Source of the DNA: Bog-473 sp963787485
Lineage (GTDB): Bacteria; Actinomycetota; Acidimicrobiia; Acidimicrobiales; RAAP-2
NCBI GenBank assembly: GCA_963787485.1
Contig: CAWBDF010000006.1
Coordinates: 372,001-436,000, forward strand
Direction of reading: 5' to 3'
DNA: 64,000 nt
Within the stretch, counting starts at the first letter, position 1. The number at the start of each line of letters is the position of its first letter. The position numbers and the translations under genes are program-made. The notes under the pieces are model-generated. The model ran no database searches and was not told the DNA's origin. It worked only from the letters and a program-made list of their open reading frames with translations. This document shows positions 1-11,182 of the stretch, one piece after another.

Positions 1-70
1 ATCGTGACGCCTGGAGAGATGGGATTCCGGGCGCCCTAATCAAGTAACCCATCAAAACCAAAGGAGAACA

Positions 71-600
71 ATGAAGCGATTCATGAACAAGAAGGTGGCG
101 GCCATCGGCCTCGCCGCAGGGCTTGCCCTCGGTGCTGCCGGTGCGGCGTTCGCCTACTTCACGCACGTCTGGTACGGGTACAGCGGCACGGCCGCCTGGC
201 GGGCAACGGCGTGCTGAACCGTGTACGCCTGACGCTAGCGATCGCCGCGACGTTCACCCTGGCGATGGTGACCAGACCGTGACCGCTCAGGCGACGATCA
301 ACGGTGCCGGTCACGAAACCACGATCGGCCACACGGTCGAGTACGTCCACGGCGCCTGCGACGTCACGTCGACCGGCGCAAGCCGCCGGGACAACGTTCA
401 GCTGACTCGGCGGACGAGCCCGCTCGGCACCGACGTGACGGCGCGCACCTCGGCTGGACGCTACGGCGCTCTGCCGACGGCACTGGCGACGATGCCTCAA
501 CGGTGGACGGACACGCTCACGTTGCGTCGACACGGCCGCACCAGGACGCCTGCAAGGGCGTCACGGTCACGCTGACACTCACCGCAGCTGACGACCCAGT
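71..600 (+). CDS. Exported SipW/camelysin-type small protein, frameshifted as assembled
   Basis: The start is fixed by a strong ribosome site (AAGGAG at 61-66) just before ATG 71. The first 32 codons read a basic start, a hydrophobic stretch (AAIGLAAGLALGAAGAAFA) and then AYFT, the layout of SipW-dependent leaders in TasA/camelysin-like proteins. The frame hits a stop near 217, but plausible continuation appears in other frames: TVTAQATINGAGHETTIG near 280-330 and GVTVTLTLTAA near 556-590. I read it as one gene of about 170 residues with two or more indels. The end is uncertain; a hairpin at 644-676 bounds it. It probably encodes a small beta-rich surface or fibre-forming protein, since the gene at 4684 has the same design. 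The exported nature is well supported; fibre formation is inference. Confidence 0.6.
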
Positions 601-643
601 TAGTGAGACGGACTTGCGTCCGTTCACCATGACTCGGTCGGAA

Positions 644-676
644 GGCCGGGTCACGGATTACCTCCGTGGCCCGGCC
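644..676. terminator. Strong hairpin, likely terminator between the first two exported-protein genes
   Basis: Two nested inverted repeats: GGCCGGG (644-650) pairs with CCCGGCC (670-676), and CACGGA (652-657) pairs with TCCGTG (663-668) around the loop TTACC, with a single T/G mismatch between stems. There is no U-tract, as is common for terminators in high-GC actinobacteria. It lies about 90 bases before the next start codon. Confidence 0.6.
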
Positions 677-766
677 AACCACCGGGTGAGATCAGCGAGG
701 GAAAGCAGGGGGCGGAACCTGAGGTCCCTCGGTGGGCTTGCCCATCACAGTGAGAATGAGGAGTAG

Positions 767-3700
767 ATGAAGCCAGAGCGGTTCAAGAGGACGAAGTCGG
801 TGGTGGCCACCAGCGCCATCGCGCTCGTCGTCGCCGCGCTCGTGATCGGGGTCTCGTCACCTCGTGCGTCGGCACACGGTCCGCCTCCCCTCAGCACCTC
901 GGCTTCGAGCTGACCTCTGGCTCCGCGACTTCACCATCACCAGCAACATCTACCCGTCGCCTGCCTGCTCGGGCTCGACGGCCGCTCCTCTCCCCAGGAC
1001 GACCCGCTGCGTCGGTCTTCACGGTGCAGAACCTGTCAAGGTCCCCATCACCGTCCAGAGCATCACGACCGCGCTCACGCGAGCTACCCGGCTCCGCCCG
1101 CCGTGTGCGCCGCCGACCTACTTCACGTTGCCGACCTTCTCGGGATCGTTCATTGTGCCGGGGCGAACGCCACGGCCAATGCCCGGCGTGCCCATCGAGC
1201 TGAAGGACAGCGGCAACGACAGACCGCCTGCGAGAACTTCCACCCTACCACTTCGTGTACTCGGGGGGCGCCCAGTACACCGACTCCACGACGACCAGCC
1301 TGGCCTCGTCGTCGCCGGGGAACACCTCGACCTCCGGGACCTCGGTCACCTTCACGGCAACGGTGACCGAGACCAACGCCAGCAGGACCCATCCGGCCCG
1401 CCGGCGGCACGGTGACCTTCTACAGCTGCCCGACGAGCGGCCTGCGCCCGACGACATCAGCTCGGCACCGGGACGGTGGCACGCAATGGTCAGGCGACGT
1501 ACGCGACCCGACCCTGCCCGTCGGCACCGACTACATCGAGGCCGGTCTACGGAGGGTCGGGGACCAACCTCACCGGGAGCACGTCCAACGTCGTGACGCA
1601 GACCGTGACCTCGGGTTCGCTCTCGACCACCTCGGTCCTCACCTCGTCGCCCAACCCCTCGAGCTACGGCACGTCGGTGAGCTTCAGCGACACGGTGTCC
1701 TCGGGCTCGGGCACGCCGAGCGGCACGGTGACCTTCTACAGCTGCGGCCCCGACAGCTGCTGCCACCAAGAGCCTCGCTCGGGACGGTGACCCTCAACGG
1801 CTCGGGCAAGGCGACCTACTCGACCTCGAGCCCTCCCGGTGGGCACCACCTACGTCGAGGCCATCTACGCGGCCACGGGCAACTACGGCGGCTCGACCTC
1901 GAATGTGGTGTCCCAGGTGGTCAACGCGTCTCGACCACCTCGGTCCTCACCTCGTCGCCCAACCCGTCGGTCTACGGCACCTCGGTGAGCTTCAGCGCCA
2001 CGGTGTCCTCGGGGCGGGCACGCCGAGCGGCACGGTGACCTTCTACAGCTGCGGCCCCGACGAGCTGCTCCACCAAGAGCGCCTCGCTCGGGAACGGGAC
2101 GCTCAACGGCTCGGGCAAGGCCACCTTCTCGACCTCGAGCCCTCCCGGTGGGCACCACCTACGTCGAGGCGATCTACTCGGCCTCGGGCAACTACGGCGG
2201 CTCGACCTCGAATGTGGTGTCCCAGGTGGTCAACGCGGCTCTCGACCACCACCGACCTCACCGCCTCGCCCAACCCCTCGAGCTACGGCACCTCGGTCAG
2301 CTTCAGCGCCACGGTGTCCTCGGGTGCGGGCACGCCCACCGGCACGGTCACCTTCTACAACTGCGACTCACTCGTCGAGCTGCTCCACGAAGACCTCGCT
2401 CGGGAACGGTGACGCTCAACGGCTCGGGCAAGGCGACCTACTCGACCTCGAGCCCTCCCGGTGGGCACCACCTACGTCGAGGCCGTCTACGCGGCCTCGG
2501 GCAACTACGGCACCTCGACCTCGAATGTGGTGTCCCAGGTGGTCAACGCGGCTCTCGACGACCTCGCTCCTCACCTCGTCGCCCAACCCCTCGGGCTACG
2601 GCACCTCGGTGAGCTTCAGCGCCACGGTGTCCTCGGGTCGGGCACGCCGAGCGGCACGGTGACCTTCTACAGCTGCACCACCCGTCACCTGCGCCACAAA
2701 GAGGCCTCGCCTCGGGAACGGGGACGCTCAACGGCTCGGGCAAGGCCACCTTCTCGACCTCGAGCCCTCCCGGTGGGCACCACCTACGTCGAGGCGGTCT
2801 ACGCGGCCTCGGGCAACTACGGCGGCTCGACCTCGAATGTGGTGGCCCAGGTGGTCAACGCGGCCTCTCGACCACCTCAGTCCTCACCTCGTCGCCCAAC
2901 CCCTCGAGCTACGGCACCTCGGTCAGCTTCAGCGACACGGTGTCCTCGAGTTCGGGCACGCCGAGCGGCACGGTGACCTTCTACAGCTGCACCACCCGTC
3001 AGCTGCTCCACGAAGACCTCGCTCGGGACGGGGACCCTCAACGGCTCGGGCAAGGCCACCTTCTCGACCTCGGCCCTCCCGGTGGGCACCACCTACGTCG
3101 AGGCGGTCTACGCGGCCTCGGGCAACTACGCCGGCTCGACCTCGAATGTGGTGTCCCAGGTGGTCAACGCGGCTCTCGACCACCCAGCCTCACCTCCTCG
3201 CCCAACCCCTCGGGCTACGGCACCTCGGTGAGCTTCAGCGACACGGTGTCCGCGAGCTCGGGCACGCCCAGCGGCACGGTGACCTTCTACAACTGCAGCT
3301 CCCAACAGCTGCTGCGACGAAGAGCCTCGCTCGGGACGGGACCCTCAACGGCTCGGGCAAGGCGACCTTCTCGACCTCGGCCCTCCCGGTGGGCACCACC
3401 TACGTCGAGGCGGTCTACGCGGCCTCGGGCAACTACGCCGGCTCGACCTCGAATGTGGTGTCCCAGGTGGTCAACGCGGCTCTCGACCCCCGGCCTCACC
3501 TCGTCGCCCAACCCCTCGAGTCTACGGCACCTCGGTCAGCTTCAGCGACACGGTGTCGGCGGGTCGGGCACGCCCAGCGGCACGGTGACCTTCTACAGCT
3601 GCACCACCGACAGCTGCTCGACGAAGAGCCTCGCTCGGGACGGGGACCTCAACGGCTCGGGCAAGGCGACCTACTCGACCTCGGCCCTCCCGGTGGGCAC

Positions 3701-4601
3701 CACCTACGTCGAGGCGGTCTACTCGGCCTCGGGCAACTACGCCGGCTCGACCTCGAATGTGGTGTGGCAGATGGTGAACCAGGCCGCTACCAGTCTCGTG
3801 CTCACCGCGTCCCCTAACCCTTCGCACTTCGGCCAGGCGATCACCCTGAGCGCGCAGACCACGCCGGGGACGGGGCCGACGGGGATCGTGAGCTTCTACC
3901 AAGACGCCCCGCCGAACGGTTACCTGATCGACACGGCAACCCTGAACGCCTCGGGCAAGGCCACCTTGGTCACTACGGCCCTTCCGCCCGGAACCTACAC
4001 CGTCTACGCCGTCTACTCCGGGGACGCCAACTACGTCACCAGCCAGTCGCCCCTGGTCACGCTGACGGTGGGTTACAGCTCCGCGTGCCTCACGGGCACC
4101 ATCAGCGGCGGCTACACCGTCTCATCGGGTCAGTCCATCTGCATCAGCGGCAAGGTGAGCGGTAGCGTAAGTGTCCAGCCGGGCGGGGCACTGTTCTTGA
4201 ACGGGGCCAACGTGAGCGGCGGGATCAGCTCCAACGAGGCGACCGCCATCCGCCTCTGCGGCTCGACCATCTCTGGCAACGTGACCGTGTCTGCGACGAC
4301 CGGCTTCGTGATGATCGGTGATGGCGGGGACGACGGGACACCTGCGTGCGCGGACAACACCATCACCGGCACGGTCACGATCTCTAATAACACCGGCGGC
4401 ATCGAAGTCGGCGGAGACACGATCAACGGGACGCTGAGTGTCTCGGGCAACACCGGGGGCGATGACCCCGAGATCGAAGGCAACCACATCAGCGGGTCGC
4501 TCTCCTGCGCCACGTCTAACAGCCCGGCGCTCGACGACGGCGGGCAACGCAACACCGTGGGCGGGTCCAGGACCGGCCAGTGCTCGGCGGGGAGCTTCTG
4601 A
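767..4601 (+). CDS. Giant secreted Ig-like repeat protein, frameshifted as assembled
   Basis: ATG 767 follows a GAGGAG site. The first codons give a Sec signal peptide (KRTKSVVA..., core ALVVAALVIGV, cleavage near ASA). From about 1270 the coding repeats as bacterial Ig-like (group 3 type) domains with the pattern TTSVLTSSPNPSSYGTSVSF, GTPSGTVTFYSC, LNGSGKAT and PVGTTYVEAVY. I count one divergent unit at 1270-1618, seven close copies at 1622-3778 and another divergent unit at 3779-4070. The last 180 residues are a different domain with periodic ISGNVTVS / ITGTVTIS / ISGSLS motifs, possibly a small beta-solenoid, ending at TGA 4599-4601. The intact product would be about 1,270 residues. Reading frame changes about once per repeat, often at C or G runs, yet each repeat is conserved. 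Likely a surface adhesin or stalk protein; ligand unknown. Confidence 0.75.
1622..3778 (+). repeat. Seven coding tandem repeats of about 308 bp (Ig-like units)
   Basis: Near-identical units begin at about 1622, 1930, 2245, 2555, 2870, 3180 and 3490. Each encodes one Ig-like domain of about 103 residues. Copies differ mainly in the short segment after FYSC or FYNC and in single-base indels. The similarity suggests recent expansion by recombination, and also makes assembly of this stretch unreliable. Confidence 0.75.
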
Positions 4602-4683
4602 TGAGCCGAGGCAAGCACTCCGTGGCGCAGCCGCAAGCCGCGCATCTCCACAACACCATCGCCAACTGCACGGCGGTGTCGCC

Positions 4684-5136
4684 ATGAGGCGTCGTTCCCT
4701 TCTCCTCTAGCGGCAACGCTGGCCCTGGTCTTCGCCCTCAGCGGCGGGGCGGCTTTAGCGTACTTCACTAGCTCCGGAAGTGGTTCTGGCACGGCGACGG
4801 TTGCAGGTGCGCCGAATCCCGTGACCATTGCGACGAATGCCACACCCGCCACCCCATTGCAACCGGGCGGGACGGGTGACCTCGTCATCACCGCCACGAA
4901 CCCGAACCCCTACGCGGTCCAGGTCACCGCCCTCACCATTGGCACCGTCACAGGTTGCACCACCCCGGCAGTGTCGCTGGTCACACCGTCCGGCAACTAC
5001 TTGCTTCACGATCCCTCCCAACACGAGCAGCCAGCGGCTCGTCATCACCGGATCACTGAAGATGGGCGTGGGCGCGTCCAACGACTGCCAAGGGGCCAGC
5101 CTCACTGTTCCACTGACTGCGACGGTGCAAAAGTGA
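4684..5136 (+). CDS. Exported SipW/camelysin-type small protein, two frameshifts
   Basis: ATG 4684 opens MRRRSLLL. One missing C near 4708 restores the hydrophobic leader LALVFALSGGAALAYFTSSG, the same AYFT pattern as the gene at 71. The mature part continues ATVAGAPNPVTIATNATPAT...GDLVITATNPNPYAVQVTAL. After a second break near 5003 it resumes as NTSSQRLVITGSLKMGVGAS and ends LTVPLTATVQK at TGA 5134-5136. About 150 residues, beta-strand rich, with paired cysteines (TGCTTP, NDCQGA). The stop overlaps the GTG start of the next gene (GTGA at 5133-5136), so the two are probably translationally coupled. By analogy to TasA/camelysin it may form or anchor a surface fibre; that role is inferred. Confidence 0.65.
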
Positions 5137-8100
5137 GCCGCGCCTGCCACGTCCGCCGCAGCCTCTGGCTGGTGTGGATCCGCCGCCACGTTGCCGTCCT
5201 GCTTCTCGGGGGTATCGGCCTCGTTGGGTTGGCCGGTGTCACGGCCGCGTACTGGACGGTCGCTGTCAATTCCGGCCCGCACGGCTCGGCTACCGCCGCA
5301 AGTCTGTCAACCCCAACGAGCCCGACCAACACTGTCAATGGCAGCGGAGCGATCACCATCGGCTGGAGCCTCCCCACCAGTCAGCTCAGCGGGACGCAGT
5401 ACCTGGTGACCCGCACGAGCGGTCCAGGCAGCCCGACGACGGTCTGCACGGTGGCATCGAACGTGACCTCATGCCAGGACGCCGGCCTCTCAGCCGGTAC
5501 CAGCTACGGCTACTCCGTCATGGCCGTGCTCGGCAGCAACTGGCAATCTTCAGCGATCACGACGTCCGCTACTACGGCCAAGGCCTCCCCGACCTTGAGC
5601 GTGACGACCTCTCCGTCCACCGGCACCGCCGGGACGGCCATCAGCGCCTCCTCGCTGGCCGCCACCTTGGGCGCCTCCTCGGGCACCAACGACACCTCGA
5701 CCATCACCTTCTCCGTCTTCGGCCCCTCGAGCTCGGCCCCGACCACCTGCACCAGCGGCGGGACCACGGTGGGCACGGCCACCCCCGCCGGCAACGGCGC
5801 CTACACCGCCTCGGGCGCCGGCTTCACTCCCAGCGTCGCCGGGAACTACTGGTGGTACGCGTCGTCACCGTCGAACGCCAACAACAACGCCGCGGCCAGC
5901 CTGTGCAACAGCGTCAGCATGCCCGAGACCACGGTGGCGGTCGCTTCCCCGACCTTGAGCGTGACGACGTCTCCGTCCACCGGCAACGCCGGCACGGCCA
6001 TCGCCGGTTCGCTGTCCGCCACCATGGTCGGGTCGTCGGGCACCAACGCCACGGCACCGATCACCTTCACGGTGTTCGGCCCGGGCTCGGAGCCGACGTC
6101 GTGCACCAGCGGCGGGCACCACGCTCGGCACGGCCACCCCGGCCGGTGACGGGACCTACACCTCGTCGGGCACCTTCACCCCGACCCTCGCCGGCAACTA
6201 CTGGTGGTACGCCTCCTCGGCGGGCGACGCCAACAACAACGCCGCCGCCTCGGCCTGCGCCTCGGGCATGAGCGAGACCGTCGTCGCCGCGGCCAGCCCC
6301 ACGCTGACGGCCAGCGGCCCGGCCACCGGCAACGCCGGCACGGCCATCGACGGTTCGGCCGTCTCGTCGACCATGGTCGGGTCGTCGGGCACCAACGCCA
6401 CGGCACCGATCACCTTCACGGTGTTCGGGCCGGGCTCGGAGCCCACGTCGTGCACCAGCGGGGGCACCACGCTCGGCACGGCCACCCCGGCCGGTGACGG
6501 GACCTACACCTCGTCGGGCACCTTCACCCCGACGCGTCGCCGGCAACTACTGGTGGTACGCCTCCTCGGCGGGCGACGCCAACAACAACGCCGCCGCCTC
6601 GGCCTGCGCCTCGGGCATGAGCGAGACCGTCGTCGCCGCGGCCAGCCCCACCCTGACGGCCAGCGGCCCGGCCACGGGCAACGCCGGCACGGCCATCGAC
6701 GGTTCGGCCGTCTCGTCGACCATGGTCGGGTCGTCGGGCACCAACGCCACGGCACCGATCACCTTCACGGTGTTCGGGCCGGGCTCGGAGCCCACGTCGT
6801 GCACCAGCGGGGGCACCACGCTCGGCACGGCCACCCCGGCCGGTGACGGGACCTACACCTCGTCGGGCACCTTCACCCCGACCGTCGCCGGCAACTACTG
6901 GTGGTACGCCTCCTCGGCGGGCGACGCCAACAACAACGCCGCCGCCTCGGCCTGCGCCTCGGGCATGAGCGAGACCGTCGTCGCCGCGGCCAGCCCCACG
7001 CTGACGGCCAGCGGCCCGGCCACCGGCAACGCCGGCACGGCCATCGCCGGTTCGGCCGTCTCGTCGACCATGGTCGGGTCGTCGGGCACCAACGCCACGG
7101 CACCGATCACCTTCACGGTGTTCGGGCCGGGCTCGGAGCCCACGTCGTGCACCAGCGGGGGCACCACGCTCGGCACGGCCACCCCGGCCGGTGACGGGAC
7201 CTACACCTCGTCGGGCACCTTCACCCCGACCGTCGCCGGCAACTACTGGTGGTACGCCTCCTCGGCGGGCGACGCCAACAACAACGCCGCCGCCTCGGCC
7301 TGCGCCTCGGGCATGAGCGAGACCGTCGTCGCCGCGGCCAGCCCCACGCTGACAGCCAGCGGCCCGGCCACCGGCAACGCCGGCACGGCCATCGCCGGTT
7401 CGGCCGTCTCGTCGACCATGGTCGGGTCGTCGGGCACCAACGCCACGGCAACGATCACCTTCACCGTGTTCGGCCCGGGCATCGAGCCCACGTCGTGCAC
7501 CAGCGGCGGCACCACGCTCGGCACGGCCACCCCGGCCGGTGACGGGACCTACACCTCGTCGGGCAGCTTCACCCCGACGCGTCGCCGGCGACTACTGGTG
7601 GTACGCCTCGTCGGCGGGCGACGCCAACAACAACGCCGCCGCCTCGGCCTGCGCCTCGGGCATGAGCGAGACCGTCGTCGCCGCGGCCTGCCCCACCTTG
7701 ACGGCGACGTCCCGTCCACCGGCACCGCCGGGACGGCCATCGCCGGCTCGCCGTCCGCGACCATGGGCGGCTCCTCGGGCACCAACGCCACCTCGACCAT
7801 CACCTTCACCGTGTTCGGCCCGGGCACGGGCCCACCACCTGCACCAGCGGGGGCACCACGGTGGCACGGCCACCCCCGCCGGTAACGGGACCTACACCGC
7901 CTCGGGCGCGCTTCACCCCCAGCGTCGCCGGCGACTACTGGTGGTACGCGTCGTCACCGTGACGCCAACAACAACGCCGCCGCCTCGGCCTGCACCTCGG
8001 CATGCCCAAGACCACGGTGGCGGTCGCTTCCCCGACCTTGACGTGACGACGGCTCCGTCCACCGGCACCGCCGGGACGGCCATCAGCGCCTCCCGCTGGC

Positions 8101-10513
8101 CGCCACCTTGGGCGCCTCCTCGGGCACCAACGACACCTCGACCATCACCTTCTCCGTCTTCGGCCCCTCGAGCTCGGCCCCGACCACCTGCACCAGCGGC
8201 GGGACCACGGTGGGCACGGCCACCCCCGCCGGCAACGGCGCCTACACCGCCTCGGGCGCCGGCTTCACTCCCAGCGTCGCCGGGAACTACTGGTGGTACG
8301 CGCTCGTCACCGTCGACGCCAACAACAACGCCGCGGCCAGCCTGTGCAACAGCGCAGCATGCCCGAGACCACGGTCGGCGGTCGCTTCCCCGACCTTGAG
8401 CGTGACGACGTCGCCGTCCACCGGCACCGCCGGGACGGCCATCAGCGCCTCCTCGCTGGCCGCCACCTTGGGCGCCTCCTCGGGCACCAACGACACCTCG
8501 ACCATCACCTTCTCCGTCTTCGGCCCCTCGAGCTCGGCCCCGACCACCTGCACCAGCGGCGGGACCACGGTGGGCACGGCCACCCCCGCCGGCAACGGCG
8601 CCTACACCGCCTCGGGCGCCGGCTTCACTCCCAGCGTCGCCGGAAACTACTGGTGGTACGCGTGCGTCACCGTCGAACGCCAACAACAACGCCACGGCCA
8701 GCCTGTGCAACAGCGTCAGCATGCCCGAGATGGTGGTGGCGCCGGCGACCAAGACCCTGACCTTCTCCTCTGCGGGCACCTACGCCGTCACGGTTCCGGC
8801 CGGGGTGACGTCGTTCACCTACACCTTGGAGGGCGCCGGCGGGGGCGGTGGCGGCAGTTACAGCGGTTACCCCGCGGGAGGCACGGGCGGTGCCGGGGGC
8901 AAGGTCACAGGAACGATCACGCTGGCCAGTAACCCCTCAGGCACGGTCCTTGATCTGGTGGTTGGCGGCAGCGGAACGGGTGGAAGCGGCAACGGCACCG
9001 GGACCGGAGGCACGGGCGGCACGGGCGGCAGCGCAGCGGGCGGGAATGGTGGAACCAGTTCTTCCAGCGGCGGCGGCGGCGGCGGCGGCGCCAGTGAGAT
9101 TTACGTCACGTCGAGCACCCCGATTGTCCTGGAAGCCGGTGGAGGCGCTGGTGGTGGCGCCCTGGCGAACTCGACCGCCGGAAACGGGACTGGGTCCGGT
9201 GGCGCTGGGCCGATCGGGAACGGGGCCGCCGGCACAGGTAGCAGCAATAACGGTGGTGGTGGCGGCGGTGGCGGCTACCCCCACGGTACCGGCGGATCTG
9301 CCGGGGGCAGTGGGACGGCAGCTGGCAATGGAACCGGGCGCGGGGTCACGACGCCGGTCAGAGCGGGTACACCGTGTCGGGTGCTACGGCGACCAGCGGC
9401 GGGCGGTGCATCTGGCGGTGCCGGCGGCACCAGCGGCAGCAGCTACAACGGCGGGACCGGTGGTAGCGGGTACGCACAACTTGTTGGTGCAGGGCTCACC
9501 ATCGTCCCGACGGTCGCCGTTACTGACAACGCCCCCGTGCAGGCCAGGCAGCACGCTGACCTTCACTGCCGTCGGTGACAGCCCCCAGTGGGGGACCCGA
9601 CGCCCTACCGGCACCATGGGCTGGGCTGATCTCTACGCCTCCAGGCGGTGGGCTCGACGCCGTGTTCCTCGACCACGGGGCCGACTGGCTCTTCCAACGT
9701 GGCGACCTACACCTGCTCGATCAGCAGCGCCGTTGACGGCAACTTACAGCGCCACGGCGAACTACCCCGGGCCACTCCAACTACAGCCCGGCGTCGGGAT
9801 CTGACACGACCGCCACCGTGTACACCTCACCCACGTACGTCGGCGTTGGAGCGGCGACAGACCTGGATTACTTCGACGGCCAAGTCTGTTGCGTATCCGA
9901 GTGGGGCTGCGAGCGGTGACCTTTTGCTCCTCACTAATCGCCTTCTCGGACAACACTGCCCACGTTGGCCTGCCCGAGTGGCTGGACGCAGAGTGGCACG
10001 ACCTCCACTTCCACTGGAGCAAATGCCTACCTTGGAGAGCTGCTACGAGTTCCTCACCACGGGCACAAGCGTGTCACTCACTCCCCCAAGTACCAATGTG
10101 GGCCAATGGGATGGACTGCTGAGGTAGCTCTGCGTTCCGCAACGTCAACGCAACAACTCCGTTGGACTGGTGCTACCGCGGGCGCTGTCGGTGAGCAGCA
10201 GTACAGGGAGCACCACATTCGCCCCGACCGGCCTGACGACCAACAGCGCGGGAGACATGGCACTGTCGTTGGTCATGGAAAATGACGCGGGGACCAGCGT
10301 TCCGACTCTCACGCTAAGCACTCCTCAGGGCTTCACGGGGCGTCAACTTCAACAGGCGTCCCCACTTCGGACAGCAATGCGGAGGCCTTTGCCTACCAGC
10401 AGATCGTCACGCCGGGAGCGGTCACCTTCCCCACGTGGACCACGAACCACACAGCCAATGGCTCCGGCGGCTCGGTTTGGCTCGGGATCAGCATCGCTCT
10501 CGGCTCGTCATAA
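5133..10513 (+). CDS. Very large repetitive surface protein (Fn3 + Ig-like repeats + Gly-rich), frameshifted
   Basis: GTG 5133 overlaps the previous stop. The N-terminus is basic, then a membrane/leader segment (HVAVLLLGGIGLVGLAGVTA) followed by AYWT, again SipW-like. Next comes a fibronectin-III-like domain (about 5310-5575) and nine repeats of about 116 residues (SPTLSVTTSPSTGTAGTAI ... GNYWWYAS ... NNNAAAS). A glycine-rich block covers about 8740-9480, then an Ig-like domain (about 9510-9805), then a C-terminal beta-sandwich-like domain containing SVAYPSGAASGDLLLLTN and VSSSTGSTTFAPTGL, ending ISIALGSS at TAA 10511-10513. Intact length would be about 1,790 residues. Frame breaks occur near 6115, 6530, 7580, 7700-8060, 8690, 9350 and later, with family sequence preserved. 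Probably a cell-surface or matrix protein exported with its two small neighbours. Confidence 0.7.
5584..8735 (+). repeat. Nine coding tandem repeats of about 350 bp
   Basis: Units start at about 5584, 5944, 6292, 6640, 6987, 7335, 7690, 8030 and 8387. The four central units (about 6292-7680) are almost base-for-base identical, while the outer units match each other better than the centre. This indicates expansion by unequal recombination from the middle. Each unit ends with the WWYA and NNNAA motifs. Confidence 0.75.
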
Positions 10514-10814
10514 CTGAATCTGCGGGCTCGTGGCGTTCGCGATCAAGCTCCAGGCACAGCCATGGGAGACAGCCATGGGAGGAGGTTGCCGCCGGTGGTG
10601 GCTCGACCGCCGCGTGCGTAATCGAGCCTGCTGCGCGAGCGCGGGCGGAGGTTGTGGTGCGCGACTCGATGGAGTCCGGCACGCCGCCTCGTTGGGCGAC
10701 TTCCCGCTCGTCATGGGGGACGTCGGCGACCGGCATAATACCGCTTCCGGACAATTGACGGGACAGGCGCTCCCTGCCCTGCGGCCTGTCAGGGTCAGTG
10801 CCCATATCGGCAAG
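10514..10814. other. Stretch of about 300 bp without a recognised gene
   Basis: No open frame here resembles a protein. The only structure I see is a short direct repeat, CAGCCATGGGAGA/CAGCCATGGGAGG near 10558-10584. It separates the surface-protein operon from the small acidic gene at 10815 and should hold that gene's promoter, but I cannot point to one. Confidence 0.4.
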
Positions 10815-11182
10815 ATGGGTTCCGTGAGCGAGTTCCTCGTCGTCTACCTCGACTCCATCGACGAGCGCCTCCTCGACTACCTCGACGAGGAGGACGAACT
10901 GTGCCCCGAGGTGGTCAAGCGCCTGCGCTACTAGCGAGCGCCCTCCTCGAGGGCTCCATCAGCCCCGCCGCCGTGGCCGAGGACTGGGCTGACTGGTTCG
11001 ACCTCACCCGAGCCTTCGTGGCGGCCTACGCCCCTGAGGGGGTCGAGGAGCTCGAAGAGGCGGCGCCGCTCATGAGTGAAGAGGTGGAGGAGGACACCGT
11101 GCTCACCGAAGCCGACCGCGCCTACCTGACCGCGGTCGAGCTGCTCCTCGACGCCTACCCCGAGATGCGCCTGGGGGAGTAG
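10815..11182 (+). CDS. Small acidic protein of unknown function, probably one gene with a frameshift
   Basis: ATG 10815 opens a very acidic start (VVYLDSIDERLLDYLDEEDE) that stops at 10934. A second frame starting GTG 10901 carries ALLEGSISPAAVAEDWADWF and ends EMRLGE at TAG 11180-11182. The two overlap by 34 bases and join naturally near 10920 as one acidic helical protein of about 122 residues, so one base error is the simplest reading. Alternatively these are two overlapping small genes. No family recognised. It ends where the recombinase locus on the other strand ends. Confidence 0.45.

Noticed and set aside
1622..8735. Regularly spaced repeats that could be mistaken for a CRISPR or satellite array
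   Set aside because: Units are 308-350 bp, codon-phased and encode Ig-like domains; there are no unique spacers.
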